Source of the DNA: JAKIWV01 sp963773945
GTDB lineage: Archaea > Thermoplasmatota > Thermoplasmata > Lutacidiplasmatales > UBA184
Reading direction: 5' to 3'
Assembly (NCBI GenBank): GCA_963773945.1
Contig: CAVZDD010000005.1
Location: 248,001 to 312,000, forward strand
Length of the DNA: 64,000 nt
The position numbers and the translations under genes are program-made. Below, one piece after another: positions 23,975 through 33,759 of this stretch (position 1 is the stretch's first letter; each line of letters opens with the position of its first letter). The notes beneath the pieces were generated by a model that was not told where the DNA came from, searched no databases, and saw only the letters and a program-made list of their open reading frames with translations.

Positions 23975-24529
23975 CTACGAGTCAGAACCCTTCTTCCGGC
24001 CCTTCCTCCGCGTCCCCGTCGGTTTGCCCGAATCGGCGGACGCGTCCGTTGAGTCAGAGGGAGTGGCCATCGGTTCCGGCGGCGGGGGAGGAGTTGGAGG
24101 GGCGGCGGGTGACATCGGTGGCGGCGGAGGAGGCGAAGGGGCCGCCATCGGCGGGGGGGCGGCCCTCGGTGGAGCGGCCGGCGGGGTCGGAGGCGACGGA
24201 GTAGGTGTCACCGCGGGCGCCGGCGCCGGGTTGGTCGGGGTCGGGGTGGGGGCGGGAGCGGACCCTTCGGCAGGCCCCTGACCGTGGTGGTGATGACCGG
24301 TGGCCTGAATGATCGTGAACTCGCCGGGGCGCCAGGCCGAGGGATTTCGGACCACCGACAGGTCATGCAGGAAGAGTTCGGCGTGGCCGCATTGCCGGCA
24401 AATTCGAGCCCCTAACGGCAGCTCACCGCGGCCGCGAAGCGAAATGCTGCCCGACCCGATCGTACCGGATTTTACCTCAGGGGCCCAGACTAGGTCGGAT
24501 GAACCACAGTTTGTGCATTTCGGAGCCAC
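23975..24529 (-). CDS. zinc-ribbon protein with proline-rich tail
   Basis: A 184-residue protein. The first about 75 residues form a zinc ribbon (CTNCGS near residues 5-10 and CRQCGHAEL near 39-47) with a folded segment ending in GEFTIIQATG. The rest is a low-complexity Pro/Ala/Thr-rich stretch of about 85 residues followed by a basic KGRKK end. Such tails are disordered and often bind nucleic acid or surfaces. I chose the GTG at 24529; more upstream codons are open but overlap the UspA promoter. It is divergent from UspA. Function unknown. Confidence 0.65.
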   Translation of the reverse strand: MAPKCTNCGSSDLVWAPEVKSGTIGSGSISLRGRGELPLGARICRQCGHAELFLHDLSVVRNPSAWRPGEFTIIQATGHHHHGQGPAEGSAPAPTPTPTNPAPAPAVTPTPSPPTPPAAPPRAAPPPMAAPSPPPPPPMSPAAPPTPPPPPEPMATPSDSTDASADSGKPTGTRRKGRKKGSDS

Positions 24530-24570
24530 GTTCTCAACTTCCCGGTATCCGATGATAGGGTCCGCTGGGG

Positions 24571-24580
24571 GATTAAGTAT
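24571..24580 (+). promoter_or_regulatory. TATA-like element upstream of the UspA gene
   Basis: GATTAAGTAT lies 56-65 nt before the GTG at 24636, placing transcription start near 24602 with a short leader. Confidence 0.4.
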
Positions 24581-24635
24581 TTGCCGCCAGTCCCGGCACA
24601 ATCGCCTTCTACTCGAAGCCGCTTCTCGCGGCGCC

Positions 24636-25130
24636 GTGGCTCCCCTTGTCATCGCCCGCATCACGGTCGCGCTCGACGGCTCGCCGTACGCCGACCATGC
24701 GTTGAACTTCGCGATCGATCTGGCCAAGCGGTACGCGGCCGCGCTCACGATCATCGCCGTGGCGCCCATGGTGCCGTTGTACCTCTCGTCCACCGAGCCC
24801 TGGGCTCCGACCGAGATGCCCGAAGGGGAGGTCAAGTTCTACCGGGGACTCGTCGATTCCGGAGTCGCCCGAGCCCAGGCCGAGGGCCTCGCGGGCGTCA
24901 CCGGTGTCTGCCTCGAGGGCCACGTGGTCGACGAGATCGTCGCGCACTTGGAATCACACCCGGCCGACCTGTTGGTCCTGGGCTCCCGGGGCCTCTCGGC
25001 GGCGAAGCGGCTTTTACTGGGCAGCATTTCGGACGCGGTGTCGCACCACGTGGGATGCCCGGTGCTTATCGTCCGGGGGCTCCCGCCCGGGGTTCCACCG
25101 CCGGGGGCTATGCAGCCGCCATCCGTGTGA
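24636..25130 (+). CDS. universal stress protein (UspA family)
   Basis: A 164-residue UspA domain. Strand 1 ends in VALDGSPYADHAL near 10-22. The nucleotide-binding motif GSRGLSAAKRLLLGSISDAV near 122-141 (G-x2-G-x9-G-S) is complete, so it should bind ATP. The fold ends with CPVLIVRG. I chose the GTG at 24636; the frame is open further upstream, antisense to the zinc-ribbon gene. Its 3' end overlaps that of the L10e gene by 23 nt in a convergent arrangement. Confidence 0.88.
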   Translation: MAPLVIARITVALDGSPYADHALNFAIDLAKRYAAALTIIAVAPMVPLYLSSTEPWAPTEMPEGEVKFYRGLVDSGVARAQAEGLAGVTGVCLEGHVVDEIVAHLESHPADLLVLGSRGLSAAKRLLLGSISDAVSHHVGCPVLIVRGLPPGVPPPGAMQPPSV

Positions 25131-25617
25131 TCGACACTCGCGACGGCGACGGGAGCTTGTGGGAGGCTTTCCGGAGCGCTTCCTTGGCGTCCTCGATGTG
25201 TTCCTCCGAGGTGTACACCGTCATCAGTTCGGCACCGATCTGGGCCCGAACGGCGTGACCCACCGGCTTTCCGAAGGCCCGCCGCATCCCGTCCGAGATA
25301 CGATCGGCTCCCGCGCCGGTCGCCATCTTGTGCTCGCGCAAAATCTGATGGGGGAACCGTCGCACCTTGAGGTGGTACCCGTTCGGGGCTTGCTTCTCCA
25401 TGACCCGTACCGCGCTGATCCGGGCCGCTTCGAGCGCGATATCCCGGACCTGGGCGGCCTCGTCGATGGCCAGGGTGACGTGGACGTTGAATTCCTGACG
25501 CAGGTTGCCGGTGTCGAATTGCGTGACGCGGCAATTGGGAATGCCGCCCATGTACTCCTGCCGGGTGTACACCTGGCCCTCGATCTTCCGGTACATCCGG
25601 GCCGGCTTACGCGTCAT
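25108..25617 (-). CDS. rpl10e: large ribosomal subunit protein uL16 (archaeal L10e)
   Basis: A 169-residue ribosomal protein of the archaeal/eukaryotic L10e type. It starts MTRKPARMYR and contains the QEYMGGIPNCRV segment, NVHVTLAIDEAAQVRDIALEAARI, and the RRFPHQILREHKMATGAGADRIS loop that reaches the peptidyl transferase centre. Length matches archaeal orthologs. It is a single gene here. Confidence 0.95.
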   Translation of the reverse strand: MTRKPARMYRKIEGQVYTRQEYMGGIPNCRVTQFDTGNLRQEFNVHVTLAIDEAAQVRDIALEAARISAVRVMEKQAPNGYHLKVRRFPHQILREHKMATGAGADRISDGMRRAFGKPVGHAVRAQIGAELMTVYTSEEHIEDAKEALRKASHKLPSPSRVSITRMAAA

Positions 25618-25713
25618 GGGAGTCGCTGCGAGTCGGGAGGGTTCTAAAGCCTTTGGCCTGGGGCCCGACCGTCTCGGTGCGGGGTCCTCGACATCCCGGT
25701 CGCGCGAGGCGAC

Positions 25714-26607
25714 TCACGAGCTGGCCGGGGGGCCGCGCAACACTCGGGCACCCTGAGTGGCTAACGGGACCTCTCCCGTCCGAAGTCCAAGACGGGTCAA
25801 CTGCGCCACCAGGCGGGCGCGACCTCGGGCCGTTCGCGGCACGGCGAACAGGCTGCGGCCGAACATCGCCTGAGCGACTCGGGTGTCGCCGGTACGTAGC
25901 GCACGGACACGGCGAAGCAAGGACGGCGGTCCAAGCCGAAGCGAGTCGGTGAACCGTTCTGACTCCTCAAGAAATATCGACAGGGTTGGGCGGCACCGCA
26001 GACGGGCGAGTCCCGACCCCGCCGCGCGCTCGACGCGGGCGAGGAATCGTGGATTACCCAGGAGCATCGGGCTCGGAATTGCCGACCCGGCCACGATGAC
26101 GAAAACCGTCGCCGCGGTGGGGTAATGCGTCACGCGGCCGCGAGGCGGGATGCCGGGACGCTGACGGAGCTCCATTCCGCCGCCGAGAATGGCGGAAACA
26201 CCGCCGAGCCCTCCCCCGCCGTACAGGTCGGCGAGGTGCGCGGTCTCTACGGCCACCTGCCGCGAAACGCCCATCGCCGTCGCAACCGCGAGACCGGTGG
26301 CCAGCGCGCCCGCGGCGCTCATGCCGAATCCTTGTCCGATCGGTAACTCATGGCGGAGCCGGACGCTCAAACGGCCGGGGCGGCGCGCCAAGAGTCGACG
26401 GGCGACCTCCTCGGAGATTGGCAGCGGTCCCGTGATGTCAGACCGGAGCGTGAGGGCCGAACGGTCCGAGGGTCGCCACGTCGCGCCGGCGAGCACCCCG
26501 GCCTCCAAGACGAGACCGGCACCGACCGAGCCTCGAGCTCGGGGATCGCGCGCGCCGAGCGCGGGAGAAAAAATACCCGTCAGGTGCGCAGGAGCGAAGG
26601 CCCACAT
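25714..26607 (-). CDS. pantoate kinase (archaeal CoA biosynthesis)
   Basis: A 297-residue GHMP-superfamily kinase of the archaeal pantoate kinase type, which phosphorylates pantoate on the way to coenzyme A in place of the bacterial PanC/PanK order. It shows FAPAHLTGIFSP near 4-15, the ATP-binding LPIGQGFGMSAAGALA near 88-103 and a YGGGGLGGVSAILGGG segment. I chose the ATG at 26607; an ATG at 26694 would add 29 residues that do not look homologous. A CTTTAAGG about 48 nt upstream is a likely TATA box. The phosphopantothenate synthetase gene is not seen nearby. Confidence 0.85.
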   Translation of the reverse strand: MWAFAPAHLTGIFSPALGARDPRARGSVGAGLVLEAGVLAGATWRPSDRSALTLRSDITGPLPISEEVARRLLARRPGRLSVRLRHELPIGQGFGMSAAGALATGLAVATAMGVSRQVAVETAHLADLYGGGGLGGVSAILGGGMELRQRPGIPPRGRVTHYPTAATVFVIVAGSAIPSPMLLGNPRFLARVERAAGSGLARLRCRPTLSIFLEESERFTDSLRLGPPSLLRRVRALRTGDTRVAQAMFGRSLFAVPRTARGRARLVAQLTRLGLRTGEVPLATQGARVLRGPPASS

Positions 26608-26754
26608 GGTTCGGCTGGAACGCGGGGCGGCCACTTCCGACAGACCTCCAGACTGGGCCTTAAAGCCCGTGACAGGCGTACCCGCGCCCATCACCTCCGC
26701 CGAATCCGCGAGGACTTGACGAGGGCAGTGAGTAGTGCAACGGAACGCAAAGAG

Positions 26755-26762
26755 GTATAATC
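26755..26762 (+). promoter_or_regulatory. TATA box of the PAN gene
   Basis: GTATAATC is centred about 53 nt before the ATG, giving a leader of roughly 25 nt. Confidence 0.55.
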
Positions 26763-26810
26763 CTCGAGGGGCTAGAAGACACTGGTCTCTTCTCGGAGAC
26801 GTGTAACCGG

Positions 26811-28013
26811 ATGGCGGATACCGAACCTGCGCCGCAGAACGCTGACTTCGACCGCGTGAACTTCCTCGAACTTCGGAACAGCCAATTGGCCGAGGCGATC
26901 AAGCGCGTCGAGAGCGAACGCCACTACATGGAAGCCGAGATCCTCCGGCTGCAGCGTGAGGTCAAGCGGCTCAAGACCGAACTCGACCGGCTGCGCTACC
27001 CCCCGCTCATCGTCGGGAGCGTCCGAGACATCCTGACCGATGGTCGCGTCGTGGTCAAGTCGTCGACGGGACCCGACTTCGTGGTCAACTCCGCGGAGAA
27101 CGTGGAACACGACAAGCTCTCCGTCGGCTGTCGCGTGGCGCTCAACAAACAGACCCTGGCCGTCATGGGGGTGCTGCCCGCGTCCGTGGATCCGCTTGTC
27201 ACGGCCAGTGAGATCGTCGAGAAGCCCACCGTCACCTACACCGATATCGGCGGGCTCAACGACCAGATTCGCGATGTCCGGGAGGCCGTGGAGTACCCGC
27301 TCCTCCGGACCGAGCTGTACAAGAAAGTCGGCGTCGAGCCGCCGAAGGGCGTGCTGCTCATCGGACCCCCCGGGACCGGCAAGACGATGATCGCCAAGGC
27401 CGTCGCGCACCACACCCATGCGACGTTCATCCGCCTCGTGGGCAGCGAGCTCGTCCAGAAGTACATCGGCGAAGGCGCCCGGCTCGTGCGGGAGTTGTTC
27501 CAGTTGGCCCGGGAGAAATCCCCCACCGTGATCTTCATCGACGAGATTGACTCGATCGGTGCGAAGCGACTAGAAGTCGCCACCAGCGGCGACCGGGAGG
27601 TCCAGCGGACGCTGATGCAGTTGCTCGCCGAGATGGACGGCTTCGAACCGCTCGCGAACACCAAGATCATCGCGGCGACCAACCGCCCCGATATCCTGGA
27701 TGAGGCGCTCCTGCGGCCCGGCCGGTTCGACCGGATCATCGAGATCCCCGTGCCCTCCTATCAAGGCCGGGCCGAGATCTTCCGGATCCACTCCGCGGGG
27801 ATGGCCATCAAGGACACGGTGGACTTCGACGCCTTGGCGACTCGCACCGACGGCGCCACCGGCGCCGACATCAAGTCGATCTGCACCGAAGCCGGAATGT
27901 TCGCGATCCGCGAGGAACGCGAGTACGTGACCGCCGCCGACTTCGAACGCGCCGTCGAAAAGGTCGTGGGCGAGGAAGAGCTCCGCAAGGAGTCTGTCAC
28001 GATGTTCGCCTAA
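26811..28013 (+). CDS. pan: proteasome-activating nucleotidase (PAN)
   Basis: A 400-residue AAA ATPase that unfolds substrates for the 20S proteasome. An N-terminal coiled coil (about 14-62) is followed by the OB domain, then the AAA domain with Walker A GPPGTGKT near 185-192, Walker B IFIDEIDS near 244-251 and ATNRPD with the Arg finger region RPGRFDR. The C-terminus ends MFA, not the usual hydrophobic-Tyr-X; Phe stands in for the Tyr that docks into the proteasome. Length is normal. A leader of about 25 nt precedes the ATG. Confidence 0.93.
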   Translation: MADTEPAPQNADFDRVNFLELRNSQLAEAIKRVESERHYMEAEILRLQREVKRLKTELDRLRYPPLIVGSVRDILTDGRVVVKSSTGPDFVVNSAENVEHDKLSVGCRVALNKQTLAVMGVLPASVDPLVTASEIVEKPTVTYTDIGGLNDQIRDVREAVEYPLLRTELYKKVGVEPPKGVLLIGPPGTGKTMIAKAVAHHTHATFIRLVGSELVQKYIGEGARLVRELFQLAREKSPTVIFIDEIDSIGAKRLEVATSGDREVQRTLMQLLAEMDGFEPLANTKIIAATNRPDILDEALLRPGRFDRIIEIPVPSYQGRAEIFRIHSAGMAIKDTVDFDALATRTDGATGADIKSICTEAGMFAIREEREYVTAADFERAVEKVVGEEELRKESVTMFA

Positions 28014-28037
28014 GGGCGAGCGCCCGGAGCGGGGCCG

Positions 28038-28250
28038 TCAGGTTCCGCTGAAGAATTCGACGCGTCCGCAATGGGGGCACCACTGCATCTCGAGCAGGAT
28101 CACGTTCTCGCTCTGTCCCGGCAGCCCCCCGGTGCGGAATGGGTGGCGGCCCTGAAAGACGAGCGGGCTTCGGCAGCTCGAACAGTTCCGTTCACTCGAG
28201 GCGGGCTTGACCGCCTCCTCCATCAGGCGGGGCGCGGGGGGAAGTGTCAC
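28038..28250 (-). CDS. small zinc-ribbon protein
   Basis: A 70-residue protein with two cysteine knuckles, CSSC near 23-26 and CPHC near 58-61, separated by about 30 residues, giving a single zinc ribbon. Between them, NVILLEMQW is the central strand. Its GTG overlaps the stop of the SelB-like gene by 4 nt, so the two are co-translated. No family is recognised; nucleic acid or protein binding is likely. Confidence 0.7.
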   Translation of the reverse strand: MTLPPAPRLMEEAVKPASSERNCSSCRSPLVFQGRHPFRTGGLPGQSENVILLEMQWCPHCGRVEFFSGT

Positions 28251-29221
28251 GGCGAAGAAGAGGCGGTCGAGGGCGTATCAAGTTTCACTTCCTTGAGAAT
28301 CGCTCGGGCGACCATCCGAGGGCCGGGAGCGGCGGACAGGTCGGCGAGCCAGACCGGGTCGCCCGGGTCGGCGACCACGGGGCGGTCGCTCGCCAGCTCG
28401 ATTCGTTCCGGCGTGGCTGACAGGATCCGGCCCGGGACCAGCTGCAACCCGACGAGGAACTGCAATTGCGCGCCGGGATCGACCCGGCCCCGATAGTATC
28501 GCGAATCCTGGCGGTTCTCCAGCCGGAACCGGTCGCCGATGGTGCGGCCTCCCGCCGGGGCCAGTATCTGGCCCCGGGAGACCTCGTCGGCGTCGACGCC
28601 CTTGAGCGCCACTCCCACCCGGGTGCCGCGAACCGCCTCCCGCACGTCCACGTCCTGGGACTGGATCGACCGGACCTCCACCTCCTTCTCCGTCGGCCAG
28701 AGGCGCAATCGGTCGTGGGCATGGAGCGTCCCCCGCTGGACAAATCCCAATCCCACCGTGCCGACCCCCTTGACGGGGAAGGCGTGGTCCAGACGGACTG
28801 AGACCGGGCCGTCGGGAACCGGGGGAGGGTTCCACACGAGCAGTTCCTCCCGGAGGTGAGGCACGTCCAGGGCTTCGAGCGGCGCGGTATCGAAACGGCT
28901 CCCCTTGAGGACGCGGCGAACTTCGGCGTCGCCGACCCCTGGGCTCAGGTAGATCCCGACCGGCGTGTCGAAGAGATCGAGGGTCGCGATACTCTCGGCG
29001 AACGCTCGGTCGAGACCGGCCACGACCAGGACCACCCGGTCGGCGAGTGCGATCGAGTAGAGCAGGGAGGGAAACTTTTCGGGAAACTGCGACGGCTCGA
29101 CGGTGGTCAGCACCTGCCCGTCGCGGACGAGGTTGTAGAGCGAGACATCGCTCGAGGTGCCTTTGCGTCCCAGTTCCTTACCCAGGTCGGGGGCGCCCAG
29201 CACTGCAACGACGGCGGTCAA
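28247..29221 (-). CDS. SelB-like translation factor paralog with degenerate GTPase domain
   Basis: A 324-residue protein. The C-terminal two thirds form EF-Tu-type beta-barrels (VKGVGTVGLGFVQRGTLHAHDRLRLWPTEK near 149-178, RVGVALKGVDADEVSRGQIL). The N-terminal part aligns with a G domain, but the P-loop reads GAPDLGKELG in place of GHVDHGKT and no NKxD is evident, so GTP hydrolysis is unlikely. This matches my recollection of the archaeal SelB-like family (aSelBL), which lost GTPase residues. The start is TTG, 11 nt from the end of clpB. A role in translation or RNA binding is inferred. Confidence 0.7.
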   Translation of the reverse strand: MTAVVAVLGAPDLGKELGRKGTSSDVSLYNLVRDGQVLTTVEPSQFPEKFPSLLYSIALADRVVLVVAGLDRAFAESIATLDLFDTPVGIYLSPGVGDAEVRRVLKGSRFDTAPLEALDVPHLREELLVWNPPPVPDGPVSVRLDHAFPVKGVGTVGLGFVQRGTLHAHDRLRLWPTEKEVEVRSIQSQDVDVREAVRGTRVGVALKGVDADEVSRGQILAPAGGRTIGDRFRLENRQDSRYYRGRVDPGAQLQFLVGLQLVPGRILSATPERIELASDRPVVADPGDPVWLADLSAAPGPRMVARAILKEVKLDTPSTASSSP

Positions 29222-29232
29222 CGCAGCCCCTG

Positions 29233-31842
<2,610 letters not shown>

Positions 31843-31864
31843 CGGAAAGTTCTGACGCAGAATC

Positions 31865-31872
31865 GATATAAG
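31865..31872. promoter_or_regulatory. shared bidirectional TATA box (clpB / pyrD)
   Basis: GATATAAG on the plus strand reads CTTATATC on the minus strand. Its centre is about 27 nt from the pyrD GTG (31896) and about 27 nt from the clpB ATG (31842). No other TATA-like site lies in the 53-nt gap, so one element seems to drive two leaderless divergent transcripts. Confidence 0.65.
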
Positions 31873-31895
31873 TCGACCGCGGCTCCTTCACCCTA

Positions 31896-32822
31896 GTGGC
31901 CGATCTCCGCACGACGATAGCGGGACTCACATTTCGAAACCCGCTATGGTTGGCATCCGGGATCTGGGGAGAGAGCGGAAATTCGCTCAAAGGCGCCTGG
32001 GAGGCCGGCGCCGGCGGCGTGGTCACCAAGTCCATCGGTAGCGAGCCCCGCCTCGGCTACCCCAACCCCACGATCGAGACCTACGAAAAGTGGGGGATGC
32101 TGAACGCAATGGGGCTTCCGAATCCGGGAATCGAAGAGTATCCTCAGGAAATCGACATCGCGCGAAGGGCCGGCGCCGCCGTCATCGGCTCGGTGTTCGG
32201 CGCCGACGCGGACGAGTTTGCCACCTTGGCCGGGCGGATGGAATCCACCGGCGTGATCGCGCTCGAACTCAATCTGAGCTGCCCACATGCGAAAGGGCTC
32301 GGCTCGGAGATTGGGCAGGATCCTGACCAGGTCCGGGAAGTGGTCGCCGCGGTCAAACGGGCGGTCAAGATCCCGGTGATCGCCAAGATCACGCCGAACC
32401 ACTACGATGTGGCCTCCCTCGCCGAGGCGGCGGAGTCCGCTGGCGCGGACGCGGTGAGTGCCATCAACACCCTCCGGGCTCTCGCGATCGATGTCCAACT
32501 CCGGCGGCCGGTGCTGGCCCACGGTATTGGAGGCTTGAGCGGCCCCGCCATCAGGCCGGTGGGACTCGCTTGCGTCTGGCAGATCTACGAACGAGTGAAG
32601 ATCCCGATCGTGGGTGTGGGAGGGATCGAGCGTGCCGACGACGTGCTGGAGTACGTCCTGGCCGGTGCTCGGGCCGTGGAGTTGGGCACCGCCGTGGCCT
32701 TCGAGGGAATCGGTGTTTTCACGCGAATCGTGAAGGAACTCTCGGAACGGCTCGACGTGCTCCAGGTGGCCCGCTTGGAGGACCTCGTTGGCGCCGCCCA
32801 CACCAAGCACGCTGCGCTCTGA
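31896..32822 (+). CDS. pyrD: dihydroorotate dehydrogenase, class 1B catalytic subunit
   Basis: A 308-residue FMN enzyme that oxidises dihydroorotate to orotate in pyrimidine synthesis. The catalytic Cys is in ELNLSCPHAKG near 126-136. Substrate and FMN contacts are in NPLWLASGIWG near 14-24, NAMGLPNPG near 69-77 and GVGGIERADDVLEYVLAGARAVELGTA near 246-272. A class 1B enzyme needs PyrK, which is encoded next. The GTG start is supported by the TATA box 27 nt upstream. Confidence 0.95.
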   Translation: MADLRTTIAGLTFRNPLWLASGIWGESGNSLKGAWEAGAGGVVTKSIGSEPRLGYPNPTIETYEKWGMLNAMGLPNPGIEEYPQEIDIARRAGAAVIGSVFGADADEFATLAGRMESTGVIALELNLSCPHAKGLGSEIGQDPDQVREVVAAVKRAVKIPVIAKITPNHYDVASLAEAAESAGADAVSAINTLRALAIDVQLRRPVLAHGIGGLSGPAIRPVGLACVWQIYERVKIPIVGVGGIERADDVLEYVLAGARAVELGTAVAFEGIGVFTRIVKELSERLDVLQVARLEDLVGAAHTKHAAL

Positions 32823-32846
32823 AAACGCCGGGGGGACCCCGAGAGG

Positions 32847-32852
32847 TTTTAA
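32847..32852 (+). promoter_or_regulatory. candidate TATA box of pyrK
   Basis: TTTTAA is centred about 25 nt before the GTG at 32874, which suggests that pyrK has its own leaderless promoter in addition to read-through from pyrD. Confidence 0.4.
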
Positions 32853-32873
32853 CCCGGGGACGGTGTGAATCTC

Positions 32874-33647
32874 GTGCGCACAATCACCGAGGTCTCCGAG
32901 CGTATTGTCGAGACCCCGAGCACGGTTACTCTGCGCTTCCGTTACACCCCGTCGGCCGCCCCCGGTCAGTTCGTGATGATCTGGCTGCCGGGCGATGACG
33001 AACTCCCGATGTCGCTTTCGTACACGGGCGATCCGAAAGGCGTGACCATCAAGGCGATGGGGAGGACGTCTCGAGCGGCACTTTCGATTCCCAAGGGAAC
33101 CCTCGTGGGGATCCGGGGGCCGTACGGCAACCGGTTCAACCTGAGTCCCCACCGGATTCTTCTTGTGGGCGGGGGGTCCGGCACCGCGGTGCTCGCCCCG
33201 GCGGCGGAGATGGCCGCCCAAGAAGGGAGTCGGATCGTGGCCGCCCTCGGCGCCACGACCGGACCCGAGCTTCTGTTCGTGGACCGGCTGAAGACGTTCG
33301 CGGAATCCGTCGAGGTCGCCACCGATGATGGATCCGTGGGTCACCACGGCTACGTGACAGACCTAAGTCGACGGCTGTTGGCTACACGGCCGTTCGACGC
33401 CGTGTGGACCTGCGGGCCGGAAGTGATGATGCGGAAAGTGATTGCGGCCGCTGAGGACCACCGGGTCCCCGTGTTCTGTTCGATGGAACGACAGATGAAG
33501 TGCGCGATGGGGATGTGCGACGCCTGCGCCCTCGGTCCGTACCACGTCTGCACGGACGGGCCGGTCTTCGCCGCCGACCGACTGACCGTGCTCCGCGAAT
33601 TCGGACGTACCAAACGCGACAGCTCGGGCCGAAGGGTACCCCTATGA
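32874..33647 (+). CDS. pyrK: dihydroorotate dehydrogenase electron-transfer subunit
   Basis: A 257-residue FAD and 2Fe-2S protein that passes electrons from PyrD to NAD+. The FAD barrel contains VGIRGPYGNRF near 78-88. The NAD domain starts LLVGGGSGTAVLAP near 96-109 and contains TCGPEVMMRK. The C-terminal cluster is formed by Cys residues in MKCAMGMCDACALGPYHVC. The start is taken as the GTG at 32874 on TATA spacing; a GTG at 32865 would add three residues. It follows pyrD by about 50 nt. Confidence 0.9.
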   Translation: MRTITEVSERIVETPSTVTLRFRYTPSAAPGQFVMIWLPGDDELPMSLSYTGDPKGVTIKAMGRTSRAALSIPKGTLVGIRGPYGNRFNLSPHRILLVGGGSGTAVLAPAAEMAAQEGSRIVAALGATTGPELLFVDRLKTFAESVEVATDDGSVGHHGYVTDLSRRLLATRPFDAVWTCGPEVMMRKVIAAAEDHRVPVFCSMERQMKCAMGMCDACALGPYHVCTDGPVFAADRLTVLREFGRTKRDSSGRRVPL

Positions 33648-33720
33648 TTGGGCCGAGTAGTGCTCTTCAGCGCCTCGTCAGCTTCCACGGGGCTGTGTTT
33701 CAGCATCTCCCGGTCGTAGA

Positions 33721-33728
33721 CTTTAACT
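33721..33728 (+). promoter_or_regulatory. TATA box of pyrG
   Basis: CTTTAACT is centred about 35 nt before the GTG at 33760, giving a leader of roughly 10 nt. Confidence 0.5.
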
Positions 33729-33759
33729 TGGAATTCAGTTACCCGCGCGGGAACCGCCC

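Noticed and set aside
22995..24281. 428-codon plus-strand frame across the MFS gene and beyond
   Set aside because: It mirrors the MFS gene codons (Glu/Gly/Arg-rich) and spans a real intergenic gap.
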